Source: Yinghuangia seranimata | GTDB taxonomy: Bacteria > Actinomycetota > Actinomycetes > Streptomycetales > Streptomycetaceae | Assembly (NCBI RefSeq): GCF_029953285.1 | Contig: NZ_JASAOI010000001.1 | Span: forward strand, 1-58,521 | Reading direction: 5' to 3' | Length of the DNA: 58,521 bases | In this document: positions 42,788 through 50,855 of the stretch, piece after piece | Numbering within the stretch: position 1 is the stretch's first letter | How the letters are laid out: each line of letters begins with the position of its first letter | Notes under the pieces: model-generated | Database searches by the model: none | Told to the model about the DNA's origin: nothing | The model's input: the letters and a program-made list of their open reading frames with translations, nothing else | Program-made: the position numbers and the translations under genes

Positions 42788-43645
42788 ATGCCCCACCGCA
42801 CCCGCATCCCGGCCCTCGCCGCGGCGCTGCTGCTCGGACTCGCCACCACCACCGCGTCCGCCGCCGCACCGGCGACCGCCGCGCCCGGCCACGCCGCGCG
42901 GCGGTCGCCCCACACGATCTACAGCGGCGTCTTCAAGGAGGCAAGGCACGGCGAGGTCCTGACGACCGTCGCGACCTGCCCGCCCGGACAGTTCGCCACC
43001 GGAGGAGGCAGCTGGAACTACGACTACGACCAGCCCAACACCTTCACCGTCTCGTCGTACGGGGGTGACGACTTCTGGGTCACGCAGGCCAACCAGATCT
43101 TCCCCAGCTCCACGACCACGTCGGTGATCTCCGAGGTCGTCTGCTCGCCGGCGCCGCACACCGCCCTGATGGAGCCGGAGGGCGCGGGCGTCGAGATCCC
43201 GGCGAACGGCGTGGCCACGCACATCGCCCGGTGCCCGGCCGGGCAGGTGCCGTCAGGCGGCGGACCGCGAACCTCCAACGGCCTCATCCTGACCAGCAGT
43301 TCCATCCCGTTCAACGACGGCTGGGCGATCACCGCCAAGAACGTGGACGCCAGTCCGGGCCACCTGTGGGTCAACGTGACGTGCGCGACCGTCCCGCATC
43401 CCGTGACCATCGGCCAGACCCAGCAGATCCCGTCCGGCGGACACGTCTCGGCGAAAGCCGACTGCCCGCAGGACCGGGTGCTGACCGGAGGAGGTGTGCA
43501 GACCAGCGACGGCTCCGTGTACGTGCGGGACGTCTACCCCAGCGAGGACGCCCAACGCGTGGCCAGATTCTGGGAGGCCCGCGCCGTCAACACCAGCGCC
43601 ACGCCCCAAACCGTCACGGCCTGGGCCATCTGCACCACCCCCTGA
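42788..43645 (+). CDS. Secreted protein with three CPxG-GGG repeats
   Basis: 285 residues. A Sec signal peptide (RIPALAAALLLGLATTTASAAAPATAAP) is followed by a mature region with three homologous units, each opening with a Cys-Pro loop then GGG: CPPGQFATGGGSW, CPAGQVPSGGGPR and CPQDRVLTGGGVQ, each with a second Cys 50-60 residues on (EVVCSP, VNVTCAT, WAICTTP). One disulfide per repeat is likely. I do not recognise a described domain. The ATG has GAGAGG upstream. It may be an exported binding or structural protein. Confidence 0.8.
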   Translation: MPHRTRIPALAAALLLGLATTTASAAAPATAAPGHAARRSPHTIYSGVFKEARHGEVLTTVATCPPGQFATGGGSWNYDYDQPNTFTVSSYGGDDFWVTQANQIFPSSTTTSVISEVVCSPAPHTALMEPEGAGVEIPANGVATHIARCPAGQVPSGGGPRTSNGLILTSSSIPFNDGWAITAKNVDASPGHLWVNVTCATVPHPVTIGQTQQIPSGGHVSAKADCPQDRVLTGGGVQTSDGSVYVRDVYPSEDAQRVARFWEARAVNTSATPQTVTAWAICTTP

Positions 43646-43827
43646 CCCGCCGGGCCGCCGACAAACCGCCCGCCTGGACGACGGCGTGAGCGCGAGCCTG
43701 TCAGGACCCCGTCAGGGGCCCGCGCCACCGCGTCAACGCGGCGTCAACGCGCCCCTGAACGGCCGTTCCGGTCCGCCGGCGGGCGTAACGTCGCAGGCCT
43801 GAACCGCCCGTACGAAGAAGGTCACCC

Positions 43828-44013
43828 GTGTTCTCCGCGCTGCTCGCCACGCTGTTCGTCCTCGCCGTCGTCGCCCGCGTCTGGGGCACTTGGCGGCTGT
43901 CGGTCAGGAACCTGGCTGCCGAGACCCCACCGGTGCCGGAGAGCGCCGAGGTCGCGGAGTACCGCGAGTGGGTGGCCGCCGGACGCACGCTTCGCACCGG
44001 GCGCGGAGCCTGA
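43828..44013 (+). CDS. Small single-helix membrane protein (61 aa)
   Basis: One N-terminal membrane helix (FSALLATLFVLAVVARVWGTW) and a short charged C-terminus ending in an EYREW segment. GTG start with GAAGAAGG upstream and strong GC3 bias support translation. No family is recognised; small membrane proteins of this form are common regulators of larger membrane partners. It stands alone before a perfect terminator hairpin. Confidence 0.7.
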   Translation: MFSALLATLFVLAVVARVWGTWRLSVRNLAAETPPVPESAEVAEYREWVAAGRTLRTGRGA

Positions 44014-44019
44014 GCCGGC

Positions 44020-44050
44020 GCGTGGGGCCGGGGGAGGCCCGGCCCCACGC
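44020..44050. terminator. Perfect 13-bp hairpin terminator
   Basis: GCGTGGGGCCGGG and its exact complement around GGAGG, between the small membrane gene and the convergent membrane-anchored protein gene. No T-tract. Confidence 0.75.
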
Positions 44051-44080
44051 CTGTCGCCGGCGGGTCGGCGGCCGGGCCGG

Positions 44081-44986
44081 TCACCAGCGCAGTTCGGGGT
44101 TGGAGACGAGGGCCTTGAGCTGGTCCTGGGTGACGGGGATCGACTTCAGGTGCGGCGGGTCGGGGTCGAGCTTCTTGCCGTAGCCGATGACCGTCATGGA
44201 GACGCTGACCTTGCTGCCGTCGGTGTGGATCGCCGACGCGGTGATGGCGTTCGGGTCGGTGCTCGTGCCCTTGCCCACCTTGACGACGGTGCCGTCGGGG
44301 AGCGTTTCGGTGGTGCAGGACGCCCACCAGTGCTCGTCCTGGCCGTTCGGGTGCGGCAGCGTGCCGCACAGCGGGCCGAAGCCCTCGCCGAGGTCCTGGC
44401 CCGAGCCCATGAAGGTGACCCGGAGCGTGCCGACCCGTTCTCCGTCGTGCCAGGTGTGGGAGTAGCCGACGTCGTAGTAGGCCGGCGAGTCCAGCCCGCC
44501 CGCCGACGGGCCGTTGTTCAGGGTGATGTGCGTGCCCGAGGGGTCGAGCGTGTTCACGATGATCGTGGTGACCCGGGTGCCGTGCTGGTCGAGGACCTGC
44601 TGTTCCCGGCGCAGCTGGTCGTCCATCCGCGCCTGCATTTCGGCGGATGTCGTAGGCCGGGCCGAGGGAGGGGCCGACGCGGACGTCGGGCCGGCGGTCG
44701 GCGTACCCGACGGGCCGGCCGTCGGCGACGCGGGGGAGGACACCGCGGGCATGGACGTCGTCGGCACACCCGCCGCCTGCTTCGGGGCCGCTCCCAGCAC
44801 CCCCGACGCCAGCACCGCGACGCCCGCCACCACGGCCACCCCGGTCACCGCCCCGAGCCCGGAGGCCATCCGCCGGCGCCGCCGGGCCCGGCGTCCGGCG
44901 CCCAGGATGGCGGCCATGTCGGGCCCGAGGCCCGTGTCGTCCTCGGCGGCCAGCCCCAGGATCTCGCGAACGTCGTGCTCGGTCAT
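44081..44986 (-). CDS. Membrane-anchored extracytoplasmic protein linked to an ECF sigma factor
   Basis: 301 residues. About 45 cytoplasmic residues, rich in Arg near the membrane, are followed by one helix (GLGAVTGVAVVAGVAVLASGVL). Then come a Pro/Ser/Thr stalk (about 75-120) and a C-terminal domain of about 180 residues with several Trp/Cys (GEGFGPLCGTL, WWASCTTET). The position and four-base overlap with the ECF sigma gene make an anti-sigma role possible. However, the cytoplasmic part has no visible zinc-finger HxxxCxxC motif, so a downstream effector is equally likely. Confidence 0.75.
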   Translation of the reverse strand: MTEHDVREILGLAAEDDTGLGPDMAAILGAGRRARRRRRMASGLGAVTGVAVVAGVAVLASGVLGAAPKQAAGVPTTSMPAVSSPASPTAGPSGTPTAGPTSASAPPSARPTTSAEMQARMDDQLRREQQVLDQHGTRVTTIIVNTLDPSGTHITLNNGPSAGGLDSPAYYDVGYSHTWHDGERVGTLRVTFMGSGQDLGEGFGPLCGTLPHPNGQDEHWWASCTTETLPDGTVVKVGKGTSTDPNAITASAIHTDGSKVSVSMTVIGYGKKLDPDPPHLKSIPVTQDQLKALVSNPELRW

Positions 44987-45570
44987 GCCACACCTTCCGC
45001 CGCGGCCGCGCTCACCAGTCCGCGCAGCCTCATGTCGTCCCAGCCCTCCGCGTGCAACGCCCTGCGCAGTGCCTCGAGCCCGCGCGCGGTCTGGCTCTTG
45101 ACGGTCCCCTCGGAGCACTCGAGCAGGCGCGCGGTCGCGGCCACGTCGAGGTCGTCGTAGAACCGGAGCACCAGCACCGCCCGCTGCCGGGGCGGCACCC
45201 GGGCCAACGCGCTTGCGACGGCGAGGCGGTCGCCGACCCGGCCAGGGGTCTCGTCGTCGACCGTGAGGGTGTCGGGCAGCACGCCGACCGGGTGTTCGCG
45301 CTTGCGCCAGCCGCGCCGCGTCTCGTCGAGCAGCGCCGAGACCACGGCCTTGCGCGCGTACGCCTCGAGCGCCTCCTCGCGGCGCAGCCGCGGCCACGCC
45401 ACGTACAGCCGCACCAGTCCGGCCTGGACGGCGTCCTCGGCCTGCTGCCGGTTGCCGCAGATGAGCCACGCCGTACGGCGCAGCCGGGGCCACGCTATTC
45501 GCACGAAGGCGCTGAACTCCTCGTCGGACACCGTGCCCCGGCGTCTGTGTGGCTGGTCGTTGTGCTCCAC
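44983..45570 (-). CDS. SigE-family ECF RNA polymerase sigma factor
   Basis: 195 residues. Region 2 is EEFSAFVRIAWPRLRRTAWLICGNRQQAEDAVQAGLVRLYVAWPRL (about 15-65), region 4 is LARVPPRQRAVLVLRFYDDLDVAATARLLECSEGTVKSQTARGLEALRRAL (about 125-180). The GTG at 45570 was chosen because GAGGGGG precedes it; a GTG at 45531 would give a 182-residue product. It is followed by the coupled membrane-anchored protein, suggesting control of an envelope response. Confidence 0.92.
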   Translation of the reverse strand: MEHNDQPHRRRGTVSDEEFSAFVRIAWPRLRRTAWLICGNRQQAEDAVQAGLVRLYVAWPRLRREEALEAYARKAVVSALLDETRRGWRKREHPVGVLPDTLTVDDETPGRVGDRLAVASALARVPPRQRAVLVLRFYDDLDVAATARLLECSEGTVKSQTARGLEALRRALHAEGWDDMRLRGLVSAAAAEGVA

Positions 45571-45593
45571 GGAGCCCCCTCGTCGTCGTGCAT

Positions 45594-45621
45594 GAACGCG
45601 ATCGAGAGGGTATGCGGTTGC
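45594..45621 (-). promoter_or_regulatory. Possible ECF-type promoter of the sigma gene
   Basis: On the minus strand GCAACC (-35-like) is followed by a 17-base spacer and GCGTTC (-10-like, containing CGTT), the general form of ECF self-promoters, about 25 bp before the GTG. The match is short, so this is tentative. Confidence 0.3.
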
Positions 45622-45674
45622 ACGGCCGGGCGGGGTTTTCGAAATGCGCGTGACGCGCCCCGCCCGGCCGGGGG

Positions 45675-47237
45675 TTACCGTGGGTCGGTCAGCCGGCGGA
45701 CGGCCAGCTTGGTGGCGCTGGTGGGGCAGCCGCCGTCGGACAGCCGGAACGTCCAGCCGTGTCCGGGGCACACCACACTGCCGTCGCGGATCTCGGCGCC
45801 CGCGAGGTCCGCCATCGCGTGCGGGCAGTACCGCTGGATCTCATAGCGGCAGCCCTCGTGTTCGACGACCGTGCGTTCGTCGGACCGCTTGCCGCGCTCG
45901 TAGCGGGCGTACGCGCGGTAGCTGTCGGGGTTGGCGAAGCGCAGGAAGACCACGAGGAACTCGTTGTACCGGTCGGGGTCGCGCCGGGCGTCGAAGCGCA
46001 GGCTGAGGAGCAGTTCCTCCCAGCTCAGCCGGCCTTCGAGCACCTCGTTGAGCAGCCGGTCCTCGGCCCGGATGCGGTACATGACGTCGCCGCCCGCGTA
46101 CGGGTAGACGGGGTCCTGGTAGCGGGTGAAGTCGAGGACGACGGCCTCGGGGTGCTCGGGGTCCGCGCCGACGCTCTCGATGAGGACGCGGCCGCCGATG
46201 CCGTCGCGGAAGAACGCGGACGACGCGATGAGCGGGGTGAAGTAGTCCGACAGCTTGCCGAGCATCGACGGCGGCGCGTCGGGCAGCGCGGCCAGCTCGT
46301 GCCGGATGACGGGCAGCCGTTCGCGCTGGTACTCGGTGAGGTAGGCGCGCTTGTCCGTGAAGCAGGGGTGGCGCAGCCGCTCCTTGTTGTCGGTGCCGTG
46401 GTCCTCCTTGTCGTGGAGCTCGTCGCCGGGCAGCAGGACGATCGTGCGGTCGGCGTACCCGGCGCGTTCGGCGAACTCGTAGAAGTCGGCCTGGGTCGGG
46501 AAGATCGAGTCGGGTTCGAAGTTGAGCTCGAAAAACTCCGGGTCGAGGAAGCACGGCGGCCCCGCGCTCGGCACCAGCCACCGCGCCCCGGACGCGGTGA
46601 AGGTGCGCAGCACCGAGGCGAACTTGTTCTCCCGCTTGTGCCGGGAAATGCGCTGCTTCTCCTCGGGCGGGTAGCCGTAGACCTGCGGATGCCAGTTGGC
46701 GCCCGAGTACTGCAGGAACAGGTAGTCGATGGCGAACGAGTCGTGCAGCCACTTCAGGTCCTTGGCCGACGGCTTCATGTCGTTCAGGTTCGCGATGGTG
46801 TACCGCGGGGTCTCGACGACCATCGTGCAGTCGTCCCAGATGGGCACGGACTGGACCATGGGGGTGAGCCGCAGGTCGGGCGCGAGCGGCAGTGTTTCGT
46901 GCGAGGCCATTTCCACGACCTCGTTCGGAAGGTGCAGGGCCAGTTCGCGCGCGAGGTAGCCGTCGGTGTAGCGCGGGATCAGGATCGTGGCGTCGCGGCG
47001 CACGGTGCGCAGGAAGTCGATGTCGAAGTGGTCGCGGTGCTCGTGCGACAGCACGACGAAGTCCGCCTCGCGCAGCGGCTCCAGGTCGAGGTGGTCGTTG
47101 CGCGGGAACTGGTGCCACGTCGAAAGGAAGGCGCCCGCGCGGCTGAACCACGGGTCCATGACCAGCGAGGCGTTCGGTGTTCTGACGTGAATTCCCGCGT
47201 GACCGTAGAACCGCACCACCGAATCGGCATCCGACAT
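45675..47237 (-). CDS. MBL-fold/Rieske two-domain protein (CMAH-like parts, reversed order)
   Basis: 520 residues. The N-terminal metallo-beta-lactamase-fold domain (about 1-250) carries VVLSHEHRDHFD, the HxHxDH metal motif. The C-terminal 60 residues contain a Rieske centre, CPHAMADLAGAEIRDGSVVCPGHGW (CxH and CxxH). CMP-N-acetylneuraminate hydroxylase combines the same modules with Rieske first. By analogy the protein could hydroxylate or otherwise modify a sugar nucleotide, using electrons delivered through the Rieske cluster. ATG behind AAGGAGG. It is divergent from a WbpA-like dehydrogenase gene 188 bp away, at the edge of a polysaccharide locus. Substrate unproven. Confidence 0.85.
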   Translation of the reverse strand: MSDADSVVRFYGHAGIHVRTPNASLVMDPWFSRAGAFLSTWHQFPRNDHLDLEPLREADFVVLSHEHRDHFDIDFLRTVRRDATILIPRYTDGYLARELALHLPNEVVEMASHETLPLAPDLRLTPMVQSVPIWDDCTMVVETPRYTIANLNDMKPSAKDLKWLHDSFAIDYLFLQYSGANWHPQVYGYPPEEKQRISRHKRENKFASVLRTFTASGARWLVPSAGPPCFLDPEFFELNFEPDSIFPTQADFYEFAERAGYADRTIVLLPGDELHDKEDHGTDNKERLRHPCFTDKRAYLTEYQRERLPVIRHELAALPDAPPSMLGKLSDYFTPLIASSAFFRDGIGGRVLIESVGADPEHPEAVVLDFTRYQDPVYPYAGGDVMYRIRAEDRLLNEVLEGRLSWEELLLSLRFDARRDPDRYNEFLVVFLRFANPDSYRAYARYERGKRSDERTVVEHEGCRYEIQRYCPHAMADLAGAEIRDGSVVCPGHGWTFRLSDGGCPTSATKLAVRRLTDPR

Positions 47238-47379
47238 AAGCGCCTCCTTAGTGACCGCGTGAGATCGCCAGTCAGTTTGGTGCCGCGCGGCGGAATTCCG
47301 GGGACGCCCGGCACGGCCGCCGGGCGATACCACCCGGCTGGCGTAGTAATTCCGGCGGATGCCGGGTTCGGGATCCGCT

Positions 47380-47385
47380 TAGCCT
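47380..47385 (+). promoter_or_regulatory. TAGCCT -10 box of the polysaccharide dehydrogenase gene
   Basis: TAGCCT about 40 bp before the ATG at 47426, giving a short leader with AAAGGGGA as ribosome binding site. Three AATTCC elements (47294, 47348, 47399) spaced 54 and 51 bp punctuate the same divergent region. Confidence 0.4.
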
Positions 47386-47400
47386 GATTCGGCGGTCGAA

Positions 47401-47414
47401 TTCCCGGCCGGGAA
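47401..47414. promoter_or_regulatory. 14-bp palindrome abutting the ribosome binding site
   Basis: TTCCCGGCCGGGAA is a perfect palindrome directly before, and overlapping, the AAAGGGGA ribosome binding site of the dehydrogenase gene. It could bind a repressor or fold into a small hairpin that limits translation. Confidence 0.4.
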
Positions 47415-47425
47415 AGGGGACTCCC

Positions 47426-48685
47426 ATGCGGGTGGTCGTCGCAGGACAGGGATATGTCGGGCTGCCGCTGGCGGTACGTGCCGCCCAGGTCGGGCACGAC
47501 GTGGTGGGGTACGACGTCGACGCGCGGCGGGTCAAGCTGCTCACCGCGGGCGAGTCGTACGTCGAGGACGTTCCGTCGGCGGACCTCGTCGAGGTCATCG
47601 GCGCGGGCCGCTACCGGCCCACCGGCGACGAGGCGGACCTCCGCGGCTTCGACGTCGCGGTCGTCACGGTGCCGACGCCGCTGCGCGAGGGCACGCCGGA
47701 CCTCAGCTACATCGAGGAGTGCTCCCGCACCCTCGCGCGCCACCTGCGTCCGGGCGCGACGGTCGTCCTGGAGTCGACGACGTTCCCGGGCACCACGGAG
47801 GAGCTCGTCGGCCCGATCCTCGCGGCCGGCTCCGGGCTGGTCGTCGGCACCGACTTCCGCCTCGGCTACAGCCCCGAGCGCATCGACCCGGGCAACCCCA
47901 CGTGGAACCTGGTCAACACGCCCAAGGTCGTCTCGGGGGTCGACGCGCGGTCGCTCGCGGCCGTCGAGGCGTTCTACGGCACGATCGTCGAGCGCACGGT
48001 GCCGGTGTCCTCGCCGCGCGAGGCGGAGCTGGCGAAGCTGCTGGAGAACACGTTCCGGCACGTGAACATCGCGCTCGTCAACGAGGTGGCGATGTTCGCG
48101 CACGAGCTCGGCATCGACGTGTGGGAGGCGATCGACGCCTGCTCCACCAAGCCGTTCGGCTACATGCGCTTCACCCCGGGCCCGGGCGTCGGCGGGCACT
48201 GCCTGCCGGTGGACCCGTCGTACCTGTCGTGGCGGGTCGAGCGCGCCCTCGGGCAGAGCTTCCGGTTCGTGGAACTGGCCAACGACGTCAACAGCCACAT
48301 GCCGGACTACGTCGTGCGCCGCCTCACCGCCGCGTTCAACGCCCGGAGCCGGTCGGTGCGCGGTTCGTCGGTGCTGATCCTCGGGCTCGCGTACAAGAAG
48401 AACACCGCGGACGCGCGCGAATCGCCCGCGGCGCGGATCGCCACGCTGCTGCTCGACCTGGGCGCCGAGGTGAGCGCGGTGGACCCGCACGTCGACCTGG
48501 CGCAGCCGTTCGACGCGCGCCTGACGCGCGTCGAGTTGGACGCGGACGTCGTGCGTTCCGCCGACGCGGTGGTGCTGCTGGTCGACCACGACGACGTCGA
48601 CCTGGCGCTGGTCATCGAGCACGCGCAGTACCTGCTGGACTGCCGCGGTGTGCTCGACCGGGGCGCCCCGGTCGAGGCCCTGTAG
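47426..48685 (+). CDS. Nucleotide-sugar 6-dehydrogenase (WbpA/TviB-type)
   Basis: 419 residues. The Rossmann loop is VVAGQGYVGLPLA. ESTTFPGTTEELV and STKPFGYMRFTPGPGVGGHCLPVDPSYLSWR are strikingly WbpA/TviB-like, with the catalytic Cys in GGHCLPVDP. The enzyme family oxidises UDP-GlcNAc (or UDP-ManNAc) to the uronic acid with two NAD+. The product would give an acidic amino sugar for the extracellular polymer built by the rest of the locus. ATG with AAAGGGGA upstream. UDP-glucose dehydrogenase is less likely from these motifs. Confidence 0.9.
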   Translation: MRVVVAGQGYVGLPLAVRAAQVGHDVVGYDVDARRVKLLTAGESYVEDVPSADLVEVIGAGRYRPTGDEADLRGFDVAVVTVPTPLREGTPDLSYIEECSRTLARHLRPGATVVLESTTFPGTTEELVGPILAAGSGLVVGTDFRLGYSPERIDPGNPTWNLVNTPKVVSGVDARSLAAVEAFYGTIVERTVPVSSPREAELAKLLENTFRHVNIALVNEVAMFAHELGIDVWEAIDACSTKPFGYMRFTPGPGVGGHCLPVDPSYLSWRVERALGQSFRFVELANDVNSHMPDYVVRRLTAAFNARSRSVRGSSVLILGLAYKKNTADARESPAARIATLLLDLGAEVSAVDPHVDLAQPFDARLTRVELDADVVRSADAVVLLVDHDDVDLALVIEHAQYLLDCRGVLDRGAPVEAL

Positions 48686-48749
48686 GTCCGAGGCACGCAG
48701 GCGGTCGGTCAGCGCTCGCGCGCGGCCGACCGCCGTGCGGCGCTCGGGG

Positions 48750-49928
48750 TCAGCGCCCGTGGTTCGTGAGGAGCTCGGCGAGGCCGTCGGCGAACCGCCG
48801 GCTCATCTCCTCGATCGTGTAGCGGTCGGCGTCCTTGGCGCACTGCTCGGTGAGCTCGGCGAGCCGCCGCGGGTTCTCCAGGAGGTCGACGACGCCGTCG
48901 ACGAACGAGGCCGGGTCGTTGCGGGTGACCACCGCGTTGCGGCCGTGCTCCAGGTACTCGGACTCGGGGCCGTTCCAACGCTGTTCGGTGGTGACGATCG
49001 GGCTGCGCAGCGCGAAGGAGTCGACGGCGATCAGGCCGACGAGCCCGGGCACGAGCAGCACGTCGGAGACCGTGCCGAGCAGCGCCTTGTCGTCGCCGAA
49101 CGCCTGTCCGACCGGAACGACAGCCGAGCAGCGCTCGGCGGCCTCGGCCACCAGCCCCCGGTCGGGACCGGTGCCGGCGACCAGCAGCCGGAAGCCCGGC
49201 AGCCGCCGCTCGATCTGCTCGGCGGCCTCGATGAGGAACGGGATACGCTTGGCGGGGCTGAGCGCGCCGACGAACAGCCCTGTGCGTCCCGGCGTGAGGT
49301 CGTACCGGCGGCGCAGCTCCGCGCGTTCCTCGTCGGTCACGCCCGCGTACACGCGGCTGAGCCCCGTGGTGTCGACCGAGTTCTGGACGACGGTGACGCG
49401 CTCCGCCGGGAAGCCGTGGTCGACGACGGCCCGCTTGCCGCCCTCGGTGTAGGAGAAGAACCACTTCGCGCGCCGGGTCAGCGCGTACTTCAGGGACTGC
49501 TCGAGCGCGGACTGCGGGCGGTCGTAGGTGCGGCCGTGGTCCCACATGGCGACGATCGGGCCGCGCCCGAACCGCTGCCGCACCAACATCGGATACAGCT
49601 CCATGTTGCGCAGCGCCTGGTCGACGACGAACACGTCGGTCTCGCGGGTCAGATCGCCGAGCCGCTTGTGGACGAACGGCCGCCCCGCGATCCGGGCGCT
49701 CCGTTGGCGCAGGCGCACGGCGCCCTCGACCTCGACGACGTCGTCGCGGGCCCGCTGGTCGGCCGTGTACGGCTCGCCGTAGGCGACCACGAGGGTGATT
49801 CCGCGCGTGTCGAGGTCCGCTTCCAGATGCCGGAAGAACGGCACGCGAAATTCTGACAGGAACGGGACGACCAGGGTGACGTGCGGGCGCCGCGGGCCGC
49901 CGCGGCCGGTACGGACCAGTCTCTCCAT
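48750..49928 (-). CDS. GT4-like glycosyltransferase
   Basis: 392 residues, GT-B fold. The N-terminal domain opens with VTLVVPFLSEFRVPFFRHLEADL. The C-terminal domain carries FVGALSPAKRIPFLIEAAEQI and LLVAGTGPDRG, with the donor-binding E-x7-E region replaced by a looser pattern near LVGLIAVDSFALRSPIVTT. It should transfer a sugar from a nucleotide donor to a lipid-linked repeat unit. The ATG at 49928 has no strong ribosome binding site. It converges on the dehydrogenase gene and diverges from the methyltransferase gene. Donor and acceptor are unknown. Confidence 0.85.
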   Translation of the reverse strand: MERLVRTGRGGPRRPHVTLVVPFLSEFRVPFFRHLEADLDTRGITLVVAYGEPYTADQRARDDVVEVEGAVRLRQRSARIAGRPFVHKRLGDLTRETDVFVVDQALRNMELYPMLVRQRFGRGPIVAMWDHGRTYDRPQSALEQSLKYALTRRAKWFFSYTEGGKRAVVDHGFPAERVTVVQNSVDTTGLSRVYAGVTDEERAELRRRYDLTPGRTGLFVGALSPAKRIPFLIEAAEQIERRLPGFRLLVAGTGPDRGLVAEAAERCSAVVPVGQAFGDDKALLGTVSDVLLVPGLVGLIAVDSFALRSPIVTTEQRWNGPESEYLEHGRNAVVTRNDPASFVDGVVDLLENPRRLAELTEQCAKDADRYTIEEMSRRFADGLAELLTNHGR

Positions 49929-50009
49929 GATTGACAAAATGCCAGAATCCGGACACCGCGTGGTCGTACGCCACGAACGCGCGGCGGAGACAACACGCAA
50001 GGAGCAGTC

Positions 50010-50855
50010 ATGAGGCACACCGCTCTGACCCGACGCATCGCCGCCAGCCCCCTGGCATCCGCGGCGGCCCTGCCGACACGGCTGACCGCCCTCGCCCGGC
50101 ACAACACGCAGCTGATGCGCGCCCAGGCGACGTGGCTCGTGCGATCGCGCGAACACGTGCACTACACCTACGACCTCAAGCCGCTCAACCTCGAACACCT
50201 CGCGTGGACGGTGTCCGCCGCCACCGGCGCGCCGGTCGCGGACGTCCGCGGCTACCTCGCCGAGGTGCGCGACGACGCCGAACTGCGCGCCACCATCGAG
50301 GCCGGGCTGGCCGCCAGCCCGCGCCGCGCCACCACGGACCGCGTGGTGCGCTACGGGCGGCGCATCGGCTGGTACGCGTTCGTCCGCGCGCTGCGCCCCG
50401 AGTTCGTCGTGGAGACCGGCACCAACCGGGGCCTCGGCAGCGCGGTGATCGCGGCGGCCCTGCTGCGCAACGGCCACGGCACGCTGGCCACGTGCGACCT
50501 GGACGACCGCTCCGGCGAGCTGATCCGCTCGCCGTACGACAAGGTGGTCGAGCACGTCGTCGCCGACTCGCTCGCGTTCCTGGCCGGTCCGGTCGCGCGC
50601 CGTCACCCGGTCGACCTGTTCGTCAGCGACACCGCGGTCAGCGAGCGCCACGAGGAGGCCGAACTGGCCTCCATCACACCGCTGTTGGCCCCGGGCGCGG
50701 TCGTCCTGGCGACGATGGCGCACAAGTGGAGCGCACTCCCGAAGTGGGCGGAGGAACAGAGCCTCGCGTTCTCGTACTTCGCCGAACGCCCCGAGCAGCA
50801 CTGGTACCCGGGCCTCGGCATCGGCGCGGCCTACCCCGCCAAGGCCGGTTCGTGA
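50010..50855 (+). CDS. Class I SAM-dependent methyltransferase
   Basis: 281 residues. The Rossmann-like core begins near residue 125 with FVVETGTNRGLGSAVIAAAL (motif I), GTLATCDLDDRSGELI (the acidic ribose-binding loop) and HPVDLFVSDTAVS, typical of class I methyltransferases of the macrocin/TylF or CmcI kind. An N-terminal helical region of about 110 residues has no known fold. ATG with AAGGAG upstream. It overlaps the deacetylase gene by four bases, so it probably methylates a sugar in the same polymer. Confidence 0.82.
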   Translation: MRHTALTRRIAASPLASAAALPTRLTALARHNTQLMRAQATWLVRSREHVHYTYDLKPLNLEHLAWTVSAATGAPVADVRGYLAEVRDDAELRATIEAGLAASPRRATTDRVVRYGRRIGWYAFVRALRPEFVVETGTNRGLGSAVIAAALLRNGHGTLATCDLDDRSGELIRSPYDKVVEHVVADSLAFLAGPVARRHPVDLFVSDTAVSERHEEAELASITPLLAPGAVVLATMAHKWSALPKWAEEQSLAFSYFAERPEQHWYPGLGIGAAYPAKAGS

